Made by a program: the position numbers and the translations under genes. DNA of 64,000 nt from Burkholderia diffusa (lineage in GTDB: Bacteria; Pseudomonadota; Gammaproteobacteria; Burkholderiales; Burkholderiaceae), in assembly GCF_001718315.1 (NCBI RefSeq), contig NZ_CP013362.1, forward strand, positions 1,178,001 through 1,242,000, written 5' to 3'. How positions within the stretch are numbered: position 1 is the first letter of the stretch; each line of letters begins with the position of its first letter. The notes under the pieces are model-generated. The model saw nothing but the letters and a program-made list of their open reading frames with translations, was not told the DNA's origin and searched no databases. This document shows positions 28,787 through 39,100 of this stretch, in pieces.

Positions 28787-30463
28787 TCAGGCTCCGATCT
28801 TGTGACGAGTGCGCGCGAGCAGGATCACGGGCACGAGCCCGGCCAGCACGATCGCGAGCGCGGCGACCGCGCCTTCCTCATAGGTGCCGCGCGCGGCCTC
28901 CGCATATAGCCAGGTCGCGAGCGTGTCGAAATTCAGCGGGCGCAGCAGCAGCGTCGCCGGCAGCTCCTTCATCGCGTCGACGAACACGAGCAGTGCGCTC
29001 GTCGTGAGCGCGGGCCGCAGCAGCGGCAGGTGCACGCGGCGCAGCGTGCCGCCGGCCGTCTCGCCGAGCGAGCGCGCGGCGTGTTCCAGCGACGGCGGAA
29101 TGCGCGCAAGGCCGGCTTCGATGCTGCCGGCGGAGATCGCGAGAAAGCGCACGGTGTATGCGATCACGAGCGCGGCTGCCGACCCCATCAGCACCAGCCC
29201 GTCGCGGCCGAGCGCCGCGCCCAGCAGCCGGTCGGCCGCCGCGAACGGGACCAGCAGGCCGATCGCCAGCACGGTGCCCGGCACCGCGTAGCCGAGGCTC
29301 GCGATTCGCGCGCATACGCGGGCCGGGCCCGCACGCGCGCTGTCGCGCCGCGCGCGCGCCGCCCACGCGACGACGAGCCCGCATGCGAGTGTCGCCACGG
29401 TTGCGGCGGCGGCGATCGTCAGCGTGTTCGCGAGCCCGGTCATCAATTGAGCGGATACGCCGCCGACGAAATGCAGCCGCTTGCCGGTCTCGACCGCGAG
29501 GTACGCCGCCGGCGCGCCGAAGCCGAGCAGCACCGGCAACCCGCCGAGCGCGGTGGCGCTCCACGCCGCGGCGCCCGTCAGCTTGCGCGGTGCGAGCGGA
29601 CGCATGCGCCGGCCGTGCGCGTAGCGCTGGCGGCGGCGCCCGTAGCGTTCGAGCACGATCATGCCGACGACGATCGCGAGCATCGCGAGCGCGATCTGCG
29701 CGGCGCCGGCGAGATCGGAGCGCGTGATCCATGTCGTGTAGACCGACACGGTCAGCGTCTGCACACCGAGGAATTCCGATGCGCCGATGTCGTTCAGCGT
29801 TTCGAGCAGCGCAAGGCTCACGCCGACCGCGATCGCGGGCCGCGCGAGCGGCACGACGACGCGCCAGAACGTCGCGATGCGTCCCGCGCCGAGCGTGCGC
29901 GCGGCTTCGAGCAGGCTCGCGGACTGCGTGACGAACATCGCGCGCGTGCTCAGGTACACGTACGGATACAGCACGAAGCCGAGCACGAAGATTGCACCGG
30001 GCAGCGAGCGCAGGTCGGGCAGGCGGAACTGGCGCGGGCTGTCGAAGCCGAGCAGCCAGCGGATCGCGCCCTGCACGGGGCCGATCGGATGGAGCAGGTC
30101 GAGGTACGCGAACGCGACGATATAGGTGGGCACTGCGAGCGGCAGGAGCAGCGCCCAGGTCAGCATCCGTCGGCCGGGAAAATCGTACGCGGTGACGAGC
30201 CACGCGCAACCCGTGCCGAGCACCGTGACGATCGCGCCGACGCCCGCGAGCAACAGCAGCGTGTTGACGAGCGCCTGCGGCAGCACGAACTCGGCGAGAT
30301 GCTTCCAGTGCGCGAGATCGGCGCCGAACGACGCTGCGACCAGCACCGCGAGCGGCGCCGCGACCGCCGCGGCGATCGCGACGGCCGCGCCCAGCCAGAG
30401 GACGCCCGCGCGCGATCGGAGCGGCCGGCGGCGCGCGCGGACGAACGATGCGTCAGTTGTCAA
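28787..30463 (-). CDS. Ferric iron ABC importer permease (FbpB-like)
   Basis: 558 residues with about twelve membrane helices in two fused halves. Each half has an EAA loop (EAARTLGAGRIATFWRVVVP and EHAARSLGETAGGTLRRVHLP), as in FbpB/SfuB permeases, so it forms the whole channel alone. Its start overlaps the end of the binding-protein gene by 11 bp. It passes Fe3+ from the periplasmic protein to the cytoplasm. Confidence 0.9.
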   Translation of the reverse strand: MTTDASFVRARRRPLRSRAGVLWLGAAVAIAAAVAAPLAVLVAASFGADLAHWKHLAEFVLPQALVNTLLLLAGVGAIVTVLGTGCAWLVTAYDFPGRRMLTWALLLPLAVPTYIVAFAYLDLLHPIGPVQGAIRWLLGFDSPRQFRLPDLRSLPGAIFVLGFVLYPYVYLSTRAMFVTQSASLLEAARTLGAGRIATFWRVVVPLARPAIAVGVSLALLETLNDIGASEFLGVQTLTVSVYTTWITRSDLAGAAQIALAMLAIVVGMIVLERYGRRRQRYAHGRRMRPLAPRKLTGAAAWSATALGGLPVLLGFGAPAAYLAVETGKRLHFVGGVSAQLMTGLANTLTIAAAATVATLACGLVVAWAARARRDSARAGPARVCARIASLGYAVPGTVLAIGLLVPFAAADRLLGAALGRDGLVLMGSAAALVIAYTVRFLAISAGSIEAGLARIPPSLEHAARSLGETAGGTLRRVHLPLLRPALTTSALLVFVDAMKELPATLLLRPLNFDTLATWLYAEAARGTYEEGAVAALAIVLAGLVPVILLARTRHKIGA

Positions 30464-31496
30464 AGCCGACCTTGTCGACGAGCTGGCTGGCCGCCTTGCG
30501 GTGCTTCGCGATGTCGGTCAGCGGCAGCGGGTCGATCTTCAGCGTGCCGAAACTCGCGATCACCGGATCGAGCTTCACGTTCGCGCGCACCGGATATTCG
30601 TAGTTCGCCTGCGCATACAGCGCCTGCGCTTCCGGCGACACGAGGTACTCGAGCAGCTTCACCGCGTTGGCCTTGTGCGGCGCGTGCTTCGCGATCGCCG
30701 CGCCGCTGATGTTTACGTGCGTGCCACCGCTTTTCGCGTTCGCGAACGTCGGCCGCACGACCTTGATCGCGTCGCCCCACTTGCGCGCATCGGTGCCGGG
30801 CTCCGCGTTCTTCATGTGACCGACGTAGTACGCGTTGGCAAGACCGACGTCGCAGATGCCGCCGAGAATGTCGCGCGCGACGTCGCGGTCGCCGCCCGTC
30901 GCCTTGCGGGCGAGATTCGTCTTCACGCCGCGCAGCCACTTTTCGGTCGCGGCTTCGCCGTCGTGCGCGATCATCGCCGCGACGAATGCCGTGTTGTACG
31001 GATGCTGCCCCGAGCGGATGCAGACCTTGCCCTTCCATTTCGGATCGGCGAGATCCTCGTAGCGGAACGCGTCGACCTTCAGGTCCTTCTCCACGTACAG
31101 CACGCGGTCGCGCAGCGACAGCGCGTACCAGTCGCCTTGCGCGCCGCGCAGGTTCGCGGGAATCGCATCGTCGAGCACCTTCGAGCGCACCGGCTGCGCG
31201 AGCCCGCCGTCGACCAGGTCCAGCAGGTTGCCGATGTCGACCGTCATCAGCACGTCGGCCGGCGATTGCGCGCCTTCCGCCTTCACGCGCTCGAGCAGGC
31301 CGTCCTTCACGAACACCGTGTTGACCTTGACGCCGCTCTGTTTCGTGAACGCGTCGATCAGCGGCTGGATCAGCTTCGGTTCGCGCGTGGTGTACAGGCT
31401 TACTTCCTCGGCCGCGTGGGCTAGTGGCGCGAATGCGGCGGCGGCAAGGGCGAGGGCGCCGGCGAGCGGCAGCAGGCGGGTGCGCGGATTCGACAT
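30453..31496 (-). CDS. Periplasmic ferric iron-binding protein (FutA/FbpA-like)
   Basis: 347 residues with a Sec signal peptide (about 1-28, cleaved near LAHAAEE). The type II binding fold begins VSLYTTREPKLIQPLIDAF. The tyrosine cluster in LANAYYVGHM plus the Tyr in LYTTREP match FutA/FbpA iron ligands. It is the first gene of the operon, with a Fur box about 105 bp upstream. It captures Fe3+ in the periplasm under iron limitation. Confidence 0.9.
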   Translation of the reverse strand: MSNPRTRLLPLAGALALAAAAFAPLAHAAEEVSLYTTREPKLIQPLIDAFTKQSGVKVNTVFVKDGLLERVKAEGAQSPADVLMTVDIGNLLDLVDGGLAQPVRSKVLDDAIPANLRGAQGDWYALSLRDRVLYVEKDLKVDAFRYEDLADPKWKGKVCIRSGQHPYNTAFVAAMIAHDGEAATEKWLRGVKTNLARKATGGDRDVARDILGGICDVGLANAYYVGHMKNAEPGTDARKWGDAIKVVRPTFANAKSGGTHVNISGAAIAKHAPHKANAVKLLEYLVSPEAQALYAQANYEYPVRANVKLDPVIASFGTLKIDPLPLTDIAKHRKAASQLVDKVGFDN

Positions 31497-31598
31497 GGAG
31501 ACTCCGATGAGGCAGGCGACGAAAAAGCGTTCCGGGGCGTGCCTGCCGCCCGAGCAACCCGAAACATTACAAAACGAAAGATTTCGGATTCTAGATCG

Positions 31599-31617
31599 GA
31601 ATGGGAATGATTATCAA
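31599..31617 (-). promoter_or_regulatory. Fur box of the iron operon
   Basis: The minus strand reads TTGATAATCATTCCCATTC, close to the Fur consensus GATAATGATAATCATTATC. It lies in the 241-bp gap before the binding-protein gene. Confidence 0.7.
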
Positions 31618-31737
31618 ATGAAAGGTTGTGGAAGGCGAGGAGGAAGGTGGAGGAAGGGCGCGCAACCAGGGCGCCGCAGCGCGGACGCAAGCGCGTAGAA
31701 TGCCCGCTTCAACGAATTCGACGGAGCCGCACCGACC

Positions 31738-31899
31738 ATGAACGATCAGCGCAAGAAGAACCCTGTCCGCAACGTGAGCATCCTGATCGTCGTGGCCGTG
31801 CTGCTCGTGATCGGGACGATTCTGTATAACGCGATCTCGCAGAAGCACGCGTACGACGAGGCCCATCCGGCCGAGGCCGCGAGCGCCGCGTCGCACTGA
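31738..31899 (+). CDS. 53-residue single-span membrane protein
   Basis: A short frame, ATG at 31738 to TGA at 31899. It has a basic N-terminus (MNDQRKKNPVRN), one strong membrane helix (about 13-30: VSILIVVAVLLVIGTILY) and an Ala/Glu-rich hydrophilic tail. Codon usage shows the G/C third-position bias of real genes here. It lies between the Fur-boxed iron operon and an amino acid permease, reading away from the iron genes. Function unknown. Confidence 0.6.
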   Translation: MNDQRKKNPVRNVSILIVVAVLLVIGTILYNAISQKHAYDEAHPAEAASAASH

Positions 31900-32058
31900 C
31901 CCAAGCGCGAATGCCGCGATCGCTGCGCGGCCCGATCGGGCCGCCAACGATGCGCAGCAACGGCAGGAGGAGTGGGAGCGGTGGGCGGCGCCGGGCGCCG
32001 CGCCGGGACGGACGCGGGCGCCGAAGCCGGCGCGCCGCGTGGAAAGGTCAGCCGTGCG

Positions 32059-33426
32059 TCAACGTGACGCAGGCGCAAACTTCGGGCGGATTCGTGCGTA
32101 GAACACGACCGCGAGCAGCACGAGCCATGCCGCGCCGACGTATAGCGCGACGCGCGTATCTTCGAACCAGCCGAGCATCACGATCACGAAACTCATGAAC
32201 GCGATCGTCAGCGCAGGTGCGACGGGCCACAGCGGCACCTTGAACTTCAATGCCGCGACTTCCGCGCGCGACAGGCGACGGCGCATCGCGACCTGCGACA
32301 GCAGGATCATCAGCCACACCCACACGGTCGCGAACGTCGCGATCGCCGCGACCACCAGGAATACGTCTTTCGGCATCAGGTAGTTGAGCAGCACGCCGAC
32401 CAGCAGCGCGCCGGCCATCACGAGCACCGTGACCCATGGCACGCCGTGCCGCGACGTCGTCATCAGCACGCGCGGCGCCTGACCCTGCCGCGCCATTCCG
32501 AACATCATCCGCCCCGCGCCGAATATGTCGCTGTTGATCGCCGAGATTGCCGCGCTGATCACCACGAGGTTGAGAATGGTCGCCGCCGACTTCACGCCGA
32601 GCGCCGAGAAGATCTGCACGAACGGGCTGCCGTCGCTGCCGACGCCGGTCCACGGGCTGATCGACATCAGCACGATCATCGTCAGCACGTAGAACAACAG
32701 GATGCGCGCGGGCACCGCGTTGATGGCGCGCGGAATCACGCGCTCCGGATCCTTTGCCTCGCCGGCGCTCATCCCGATCACCTCGATGCCGCCGTACGCG
32801 AAGATCACGACCGACAGCGACGCGATCAGACCGCCGATCCCGTTCGGGAAGAAGCCGCCATGGTTCCACAGGTTCGCGAACGTCGGCACGTCGGCCGAAT
32901 GGCCGAAATGCATGCCGGTCAGCAGGATCGCGATGCCGCCGCCGATCATCGCGACGATCGCGCCGACCTTGATGATCGACAGCCAGAACTCGAGCTCGCC
33001 GAACACCTTCACATGGCACAGATTCAGCCCGCAGATGACCGCGACGACGCCGAGTACCCAGATCCATTGAGGGACATCCGGAAACCAGAAGCCCATGTAG
33101 ATGCCGAACGCGGTGATGTCGGCAATCGCGACGATCACCATTTCGAGCGTGTAGGTCCAGCCGGTGACGAAGCCCGCGAACGGGCCGAGATTTTCGGTCG
33201 CGTAGTGGCCGAACGAGCCGGCGACGGGCTCGCGCACGGCCATCTCGCCCAGTGCGCGCATCACCATGTAGACAGCCGCGCCGCCCAGAATATAGGCCAG
33301 GATCACCGCCGGGCCCGCGAGCTGGATCGCGGACGCCGAGCCGTAGAACAGGCCGGTGCCGATCGCCGAGCCCAGCGCGAGAAAGCGGATGTGCCGCGCG
33401 CTCAGATGGCGCTGCAAGTTCTTCAT
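32059..33426 (-). CDS. hutT: Amino acid permease, probable histidine permease
   Basis: 455-residue APC-superfamily permease with about twelve helices. It starts [20 protein letters not shown] and has the AAT-family signature [18 protein letters not shown] segment and [17 protein letters not shown]. Sequence type is ProY/HutT. The ATG at 33426 opens this conserved N-terminus. A perfect HutC-like palindrome 55-80 bp upstream supports histidine as substrate. No hut catabolic genes are in the window, so the symbol rests on family plus operator. Confidence 0.8.
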   Translation of the reverse strand: MKNLQRHLSARHIRFLALGSAIGTGLFYGSASAIQLAGPAVILAYILGGAAVYMVMRALGEMAVREPVAGSFGHYATENLGPFAGFVTGWTYTLEMVIVAIADITAFGIYMGFWFPDVPQWIWVLGVVAVICGLNLCHVKVFGELEFWLSIIKVGAIVAMIGGGIAILLTGMHFGHSADVPTFANLWNHGGFFPNGIGGLIASLSVVIFAYGGIEVIGMSAGEAKDPERVIPRAINAVPARILLFYVLTMIVLMSISPWTGVGSDGSPFVQIFSALGVKSAATILNLVVISAAISAINSDIFGAGRMMFGMARQGQAPRVLMTTSRHGVPWVTVLVMAGALLVGVLLNYLMPKDVFLVVAAIATFATVWVWLMILLSQVAMRRRLSRAEVAALKFKVPLWPVAPALTIAFMSFVIVMLGWFEDTRVALYVGAAWLVLLAVVFYARIRPKFAPASR

Positions 33427-33480
33427 CGAGTCTCCGATATCGTTATGCGACGGACCGGGCGAGCGGGGCCGGCCCGGTTG

Positions 33481-33506
33481 GCTCAAGTTGTCTATACAAC
33501 TTGAGC
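33481..33506. promoter_or_regulatory. HutC-like palindromic operator
   Basis: Perfect 11-bp arms around CTAT; the core reads CAAGTTGTCTATACAACTTG. The centre TTGTCTATACAA matches the GntR/HutC site TTGTATATACAA at 11 of 12 bases. A TATCAT (minus strand, 33520-33515) upstream could be the -10, placing the operator over the transcription start. Confidence 0.65.
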
Positions 33507-33724
33507 GTGGCGGAATGATAACAAGCCGGACCATGTGACCGGAATCGGGTATTCCCTGACTGGCGCAACCGGCGCAATCGGAGGTGGGGCCATCGCGCGG
33601 CAGGCGCGCGGGCCGTATCGGGCGTGCGGGTCATGCTTCGGGAGGGTGTTGCGGGAGCGGGGAGCGCTGCCGGCCGGCCCGCTTGTATGCGCGGGGAGGC
33701 CGGCGGCGGATTGACTTCATCGCG

Positions 33725-36013
33725 TCATGCGGGCAGGCGGATGACGCTCGCGTCCTTGCGGATCAGCAGTGACGACGCGAGCATCTGCTTGCACTGGTGC
33801 GCGAGCACCTTCAGGTCGTGCGTGAGCTCGGCGCCCACCGCGTCGGATTTTTCCGCGGACACGACCATCGCGTCGAGGTCGCGGGTGAGTTGCTTCGTCG
33901 CGTCGAGCTGGTCGGCCGGCGGCGGCTCGCCGGCTTCCGCCTTCTCGAGATTCTCGAGCACGGCGGACAGGCCGCGGCGCAACGCATCGTCGTGGACGAG
34001 GTTCTCGTCGGCCGCGCATGCGCTGCGGATCAGCGGCGCGGCGGCGGTGATCTGCGCACCGAGCACGTGGGTCTGCACGAGCAGATCGTTCAGCTCCGGC
34101 ACGAAGCGCTGGTGCGCCTTTGGCTCGATCATCATCCGCTGGAACGCCTGGCCGAGGTTCGCGAACGCAATGTGCACGTCCTTGCGCGCGAGGCGGTAGC
34201 GGTAGTCGTCGTCGAGGGCAGTGGCCGGCGTCTCGATCGCCGCGGCGACGACCGGCACGACCGCCGCGCCGTCGGCGGCCGGCACCGGTGGCGGCACGCC
34301 GCGCCCGGCGCGCCACACTGCCTCGAAATACTTGCGGGTCGAGGTCAGCATGTCGGTGACGAGCTTGCCCATCAGCCGGTATTCCCAGTACGGGAACAGG
34401 CGGCTCGCTGCGATCGCGATCATGCAGCCGACCACCGTGTCGATCGCGCGCTCGCCGATGATGCGCATGCTGCCCGGCGCGAGCAGGTGGAACATCAGCA
34501 GCACGTAGGACGACGTGAACACGACGCTCGCCGCGTAGTTGAACAGCAACAGGCTGTAGCTCATCACCATCGACCCGAACATGATCGCGATCAGCAGGGG
34601 CGGCTCCTTGACCGTGTAGATCAGCGCAATGCTCGCCGCGCAGCCGATCATCGTGCCGACGATACGCTGCGCGTTGCGCTGCTTGGTGAGCGAGTAGCCG
34701 GGCTTCAGGATGATGATGGTCGTCATCACGATCCAGTAGGCGTTTGTGAGCGGCAGCAGCCGGCCGAGCCAGAAGCCGACCGCGACCGCGATCGTCACGC
34801 GCAGCGCGTGACGAAAGCTCGGCGAGCGCATGTTCAGGTTCGAGAAGATCAGGAGTGGCGACATCCGGCGCCGCTGCAGGAAACGCGTGAGTGCCTTGTC
34901 GATCTTCAGTTCGGTCTGCTGCGGGTCGGCATGGCCCGACAGGTTGCGGCGCATCCGGTCGATCAGGCGCGTCGCGCTCCAGATGCGCCGGAACGTCGCG
35001 AGCACGGCTGCGTAGGCTTCCGCGTTGGTGGCCGGAAAGTTCTTCTTGCGCATCAGCTCGATCTCGTATTCGATCGCGCGCAGTTCGGCCTTTACGCTGA
35101 TCCGCGAATGCGGTGCGCGATTCTCGAGCACCGCGAGGCCGATTTCCTCGAGGTCGCGGGCAGCCTTGCGAATCAGATCGCGATAGAAAATGATCAGGTC
35201 GGAGCCGCCGAACGTATTGCGCACGAGCGGGTAGTCGGTGTGCGCGCCGACGAACAGCTCGTGCAGGTCGACGCTGTTGATGAACAGGTTGTACATCGTC
35301 GTGCGGCCGGGGTCGAGCTTGCCGCGGCGCAGCTTCGGCAGGTTGCGCAGCACGATGTCGCGCGCGGTTTCCTGCGTTTCGACCGCGGTGATCTGCTTCG
35401 CGACGAGATTGCGATAGCACTCGTCGAGATCGGCATCGAGATCGTAGAACTGCGCACGCGCGAGCAGATAGTCGGCGCATGCGAACAGGCTTTCGGCGAG
35501 CGCCTGCTGTTCGATCCGGCGCGCCTGCCATTGCGACACGAGCGTTGCCCAATACGTGTACCAGAGGCCGCCCGCGAGAATCCAGCCGGCATTGACGAAC
35601 GCCTGCAGCGGTGTGAACTTCTCCTCGAGCGTCATCACCATCATGAACAGCGTCGCGAAGCTGATCTGCGGCCAGCGGTTGCCGTAGACGACGATCAGCG
35701 ACAGCACGAACGTGAGTGGCACGATCGTCAGCCACAGCGCGAAGATGTTCGGTGTGGCGAGGCCGGTCGCGAGCGCGGCCAGGAAGCCGATCACGCTGCA
35801 CGCAAGCATTTCGTTGTGCTTGTACTTCAGCGGGCCGGGCATGTCGACGACGCACGCACCGAGCGCGCCGGTCGAGATCGTGAAGCCGAGCTCCCGGTTG
35901 TGAAACACGATCAGGCACAGCACGGCCGGCAGCGACACGCCGACCGCGATCCGCAGGCCGCCGAAAAAGTACTGGCTGTAGAAAAACTTTCTGATTTCGA
36001 CCGAATAGCGCAT
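33725..36013 (-). CDS. FUSC-family (YccS/AaeB-like) membrane transporter
   Basis: 762 residues. Two blocks of about six membrane helices (about 15-160 and 400-530) are each followed by a large cytoplasmic helical region, the YccS/fusaric-acid-resistance layout. It begins MRYSVEIRKFFYSQYFFGGL. Family members export aromatic acids or related toxic anions; the substrate here is unknown. It is a single gene, divergent from recC. No MFP partner or LysR regulator adjoins, in contrast to aaeXAB-type operons. Confidence 0.87.
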   Translation of the reverse strand: MRYSVEIRKFFYSQYFFGGLRIAVGVSLPAVLCLIVFHNRELGFTISTGALGACVVDMPGPLKYKHNEMLACSVIGFLAALATGLATPNIFALWLTIVPLTFVLSLIVVYGNRWPQISFATLFMMVMTLEEKFTPLQAFVNAGWILAGGLWYTYWATLVSQWQARRIEQQALAESLFACADYLLARAQFYDLDADLDECYRNLVAKQITAVETQETARDIVLRNLPKLRRGKLDPGRTTMYNLFINSVDLHELFVGAHTDYPLVRNTFGGSDLIIFYRDLIRKAARDLEEIGLAVLENRAPHSRISVKAELRAIEYEIELMRKKNFPATNAEAYAAVLATFRRIWSATRLIDRMRRNLSGHADPQQTELKIDKALTRFLQRRRMSPLLIFSNLNMRSPSFRHALRVTIAVAVGFWLGRLLPLTNAYWIVMTTIIILKPGYSLTKQRNAQRIVGTMIGCAASIALIYTVKEPPLLIAIMFGSMVMSYSLLLFNYAASVVFTSSYVLLMFHLLAPGSMRIIGERAIDTVVGCMIAIAASRLFPYWEYRLMGKLVTDMLTSTRKYFEAVWRAGRGVPPPVPAADGAAVVPVVAAAIETPATALDDDYRYRLARKDVHIAFANLGQAFQRMMIEPKAHQRFVPELNDLLVQTHVLGAQITAAAPLIRSACAADENLVHDDALRRGLSAVLENLEKAEAGEPPPADQLDATKQLTRDLDAMVVSAEKSDAVGAELTHDLKVLAHQCKQMLASSLLIRKDASVIRLPA

Positions 36014-36194
36014 CGATGAGCTGAATGACAGACGAAGACGCCCGGGGCGGCGTATTGACTGGCGACGAGTCTATCGTATTTCGCGGTCCGCAAAACCTGG
36101 CCTTTCGGAAGAGGGCCGCCGCGACGGCCCATTTGCTATCCTTGGTGCTCCTGTTCGCCCGGCCTGTCCGGCGCGATGCTCCGACACCCGCTTC

Positions 36195-39100
36195 ATGCTC
36201 CATCTCTTCTATTCGAACCGTCACGAAACGCTGGCCGACGCGCTGCTCGACGACCTGGCCGCGTTCCCGGCCCGCAATGGCCCGTGGGCGCCGCAACAGG
36301 TCATCGTGCCGAGCGCTGCGCTGCGCCGCCGTCTGGAACTCGATATCGCCGCGCGCCACGGCGTGTGCGCGAACGTCGAGTTCACGTATCTCGCGCAGTG
36401 GCTATGGGCGCAGATCGGCCGCGTGCTGACGGTACCGGCGCGCTCGCCGTTCGCGCCCGATCGCCTTGTGTGGCGTTGCTACCGGCTGTTCGCGCAGGGC
36501 GCGGGCGGCGCGCCGTGGCTTGCGTCGCCGCGGCTGGCCGCGTATCTGTCCGCGTCCGACGATGCGATGCGCTACGAGCTCGCGCAACGCGTCGCGGCCG
36601 TGCTCGATCATTACCTGACCTATCGGCCCGAATGGCTGGCCGCCTGGCAGGCCGGCGAGTCGGTGCTCGCGGGCGACGCCGCGCCGCGCGGAATCAGCGA
36701 TGCCGCACGTGACGACGAGCACTGGCAGGCGGCGCTGTGGCGCGCGCTGCTCGCGGAGCTGAGCGACAGCGGCACGCCACCCGCGCATCGCTTCCTCGTG
36801 GAGGCGCGCAACCTCGATCTCGAAACCGTCGCGCGTGCCGACTGGCCGGAATCGGTCAGCGTGTTCGCGCTGCCGACGATGCCGCCGCTGCACGTCGCGC
36901 TGCTGCGCGAGCTGTCGCGCTGGATCGACGTGCGCGTCTATGCACTCAATCCGTGCCGCGAATTCTGGTTCGACATCGTCACCGCCGCGCATGCCGAGGC
37001 ACTCGACGCGGCCGGCCGGCTCGACTATCAGGAAGTCGGCCATCCGCTGCTCGCGGAGTGGGGCCGGCAGACGCAGGCGCAACTGCACATGCTGCACGAA
37101 CTGACCGAAAACGCCGCGTCAGGCGATGCGTCGCGTTTCGTCGCGAATCCCGCGCCGACCTGGCTCGCGCGCGTGCAGAACGCGATCCTCGACCTTCAAC
37201 CGGAGGCCGAGCTCGGCGAAGCGCCGGCCGAGCGCGGGATCGAGGTGCACGTGTGCCATAGCCTCGCGCGCCAGCTCGAGGTGCTGCATGACCGCCTGCT
37301 CGCGTGGTTTGACGCGGACGCGTCGCTGCAGCCGTCCGATGTGCTGGTGGCGGTCGCCGATCTCGCGGCGGCCGGGCCGCTGATCGATGCCGTGTTCGGC
37401 ACGGCGGGCGCCGGCGGCGCGCGCGTGCCTTACCGGATCACCGGCCTGCCGCCGTCGCAGGCGAACCCGGTCGCGCGCGTGCTGCTCGAGTGGCTCGCGT
37501 TGCCGGAACGGCAGGTCGGCGCGCCCGAGTTGGTCGAATGGCTGCGCGTCGACGCGGTGGCCGCCCGTTACGGCATCGATGCGACCGCGCTCGAGACGGT
37601 TCAGACCTGGCTCGCGGCCGCCGGCGCGCGGCGCGGGCTGTCGCCGACGGTGAGCGACGATGCGGCCGTGCCTGCGCCGCGCCATACGTTTTCCGATGCG
37701 CTCGCGCGACTCTTCCTCGGCTATGCGATGCCCGAAGGCGCGGCACCGGTCGGCGCGTGGCTGCCGATCGAGGCGGCGACCGGCAGCGAGGCCGAACTGC
37801 TCGGTCGGCTGGCGCGCTTCACGGACGATCTCGACGGCTTCTCGCGACGGCTCGCTGATGCGCACACGCCGCGCGGATGGAGCGAACTGTTCGCCGACAC
37901 GCTCGCGCGGTTCTTCGACTCCGGTGCCGCGTATGCCGATGCGCTTTCGGGCGTACGGGACGCGCTCGACGCGATGCTTGCCGCGATGACGGAAGGCGCG
38001 TCCGACGAGGCGTTGCCGGCGGCCGTCGTACGCGCGGGGCTGGCGGCCGCGCTCGACGATCCGGCGCGCGGCGGGGTGCCATGGGGCGGCGTCACGTTCT
38101 CGTCGCTGACGAGCCTGCGCGGGCTGCCATACCGCGTCGTATGCCTGCTCGGCATGGACGACGGCGTGCTGCCAAGCCTGGCTCGCGCGGACGAGTTCGA
38201 CCTGATGGCCGTGCTGCCGAAGCTCGGCGACCGGCAACGCCGCGACGACGAACGCAACCTGTTTCTCGACCTGCTGCTCGCCGCGCGCGACCGGCTGCTG
38301 ATTGCCTATACGGGGCGCAGCATTCGCGACAACGCGCCGTTGCCGCCCGCGGCGCTCGTCGACGAACTGCTCGACCATCTCGCGCTCGTCACGGCCGGCG
38401 AGGACGCCCCACCGGATGCGGTCGATGCCGCACGGCGCGCGTTCATCGTCGAACATCCGCTGCAACCGTTCGCGGCCGAGTATTTCCGGCCCGGCAGCGA
38501 ACTGGTTTCGTACGATGCCGAGCGCGCGACGCTCGCGTCGCTGCTGGCAGCCGAAGCCGCGCGCGATGCGACGCGCGAGCAGCCGTTCTTCGCGCAGCCG
38601 CTGCCGGCCGAGCCAGTCGAACCCGTCGCGTTCAGCGAATTCGAACGGTTCTGGCGGCATCCGGCCCGCGCGCTGCTGCGAGCGCGGCTCGGCATCGTGC
38701 TTTCCGACGCGCAGGCCGAACTGCTCGACACGGAGCCGTTCGCACTCGACTTCGCAGGCAGCGACGCGCTCGCCGAGCGCGTGCTGCCGCTGCTGATCGA
38801 ATCGGATGAAGGCGGCGTGCACGATCACGCGTTGCGCATCGCGGACGCCAGCCCGGAACTGCCGGGCGGTGCAACGGGCGCCGTCTGGCGCGACCAGGCG
38901 CTTGGCTCGATGACGCAGCTTGCGTCGAACGTGCGGCGTGCGCTGGCCGACGGCATGGAACGACGGCCGTTCACGCTCGCGATCGCACCGGCATGGCCCG
39001 ACATCGAACAGGCGCTGTTCGGTGCCGATGATGCGACGCTGTCGCGCGATGCGGTGCATGCGCCGCTCGAGTTGCACGGCACGCTGAACCGGCTGACGCC

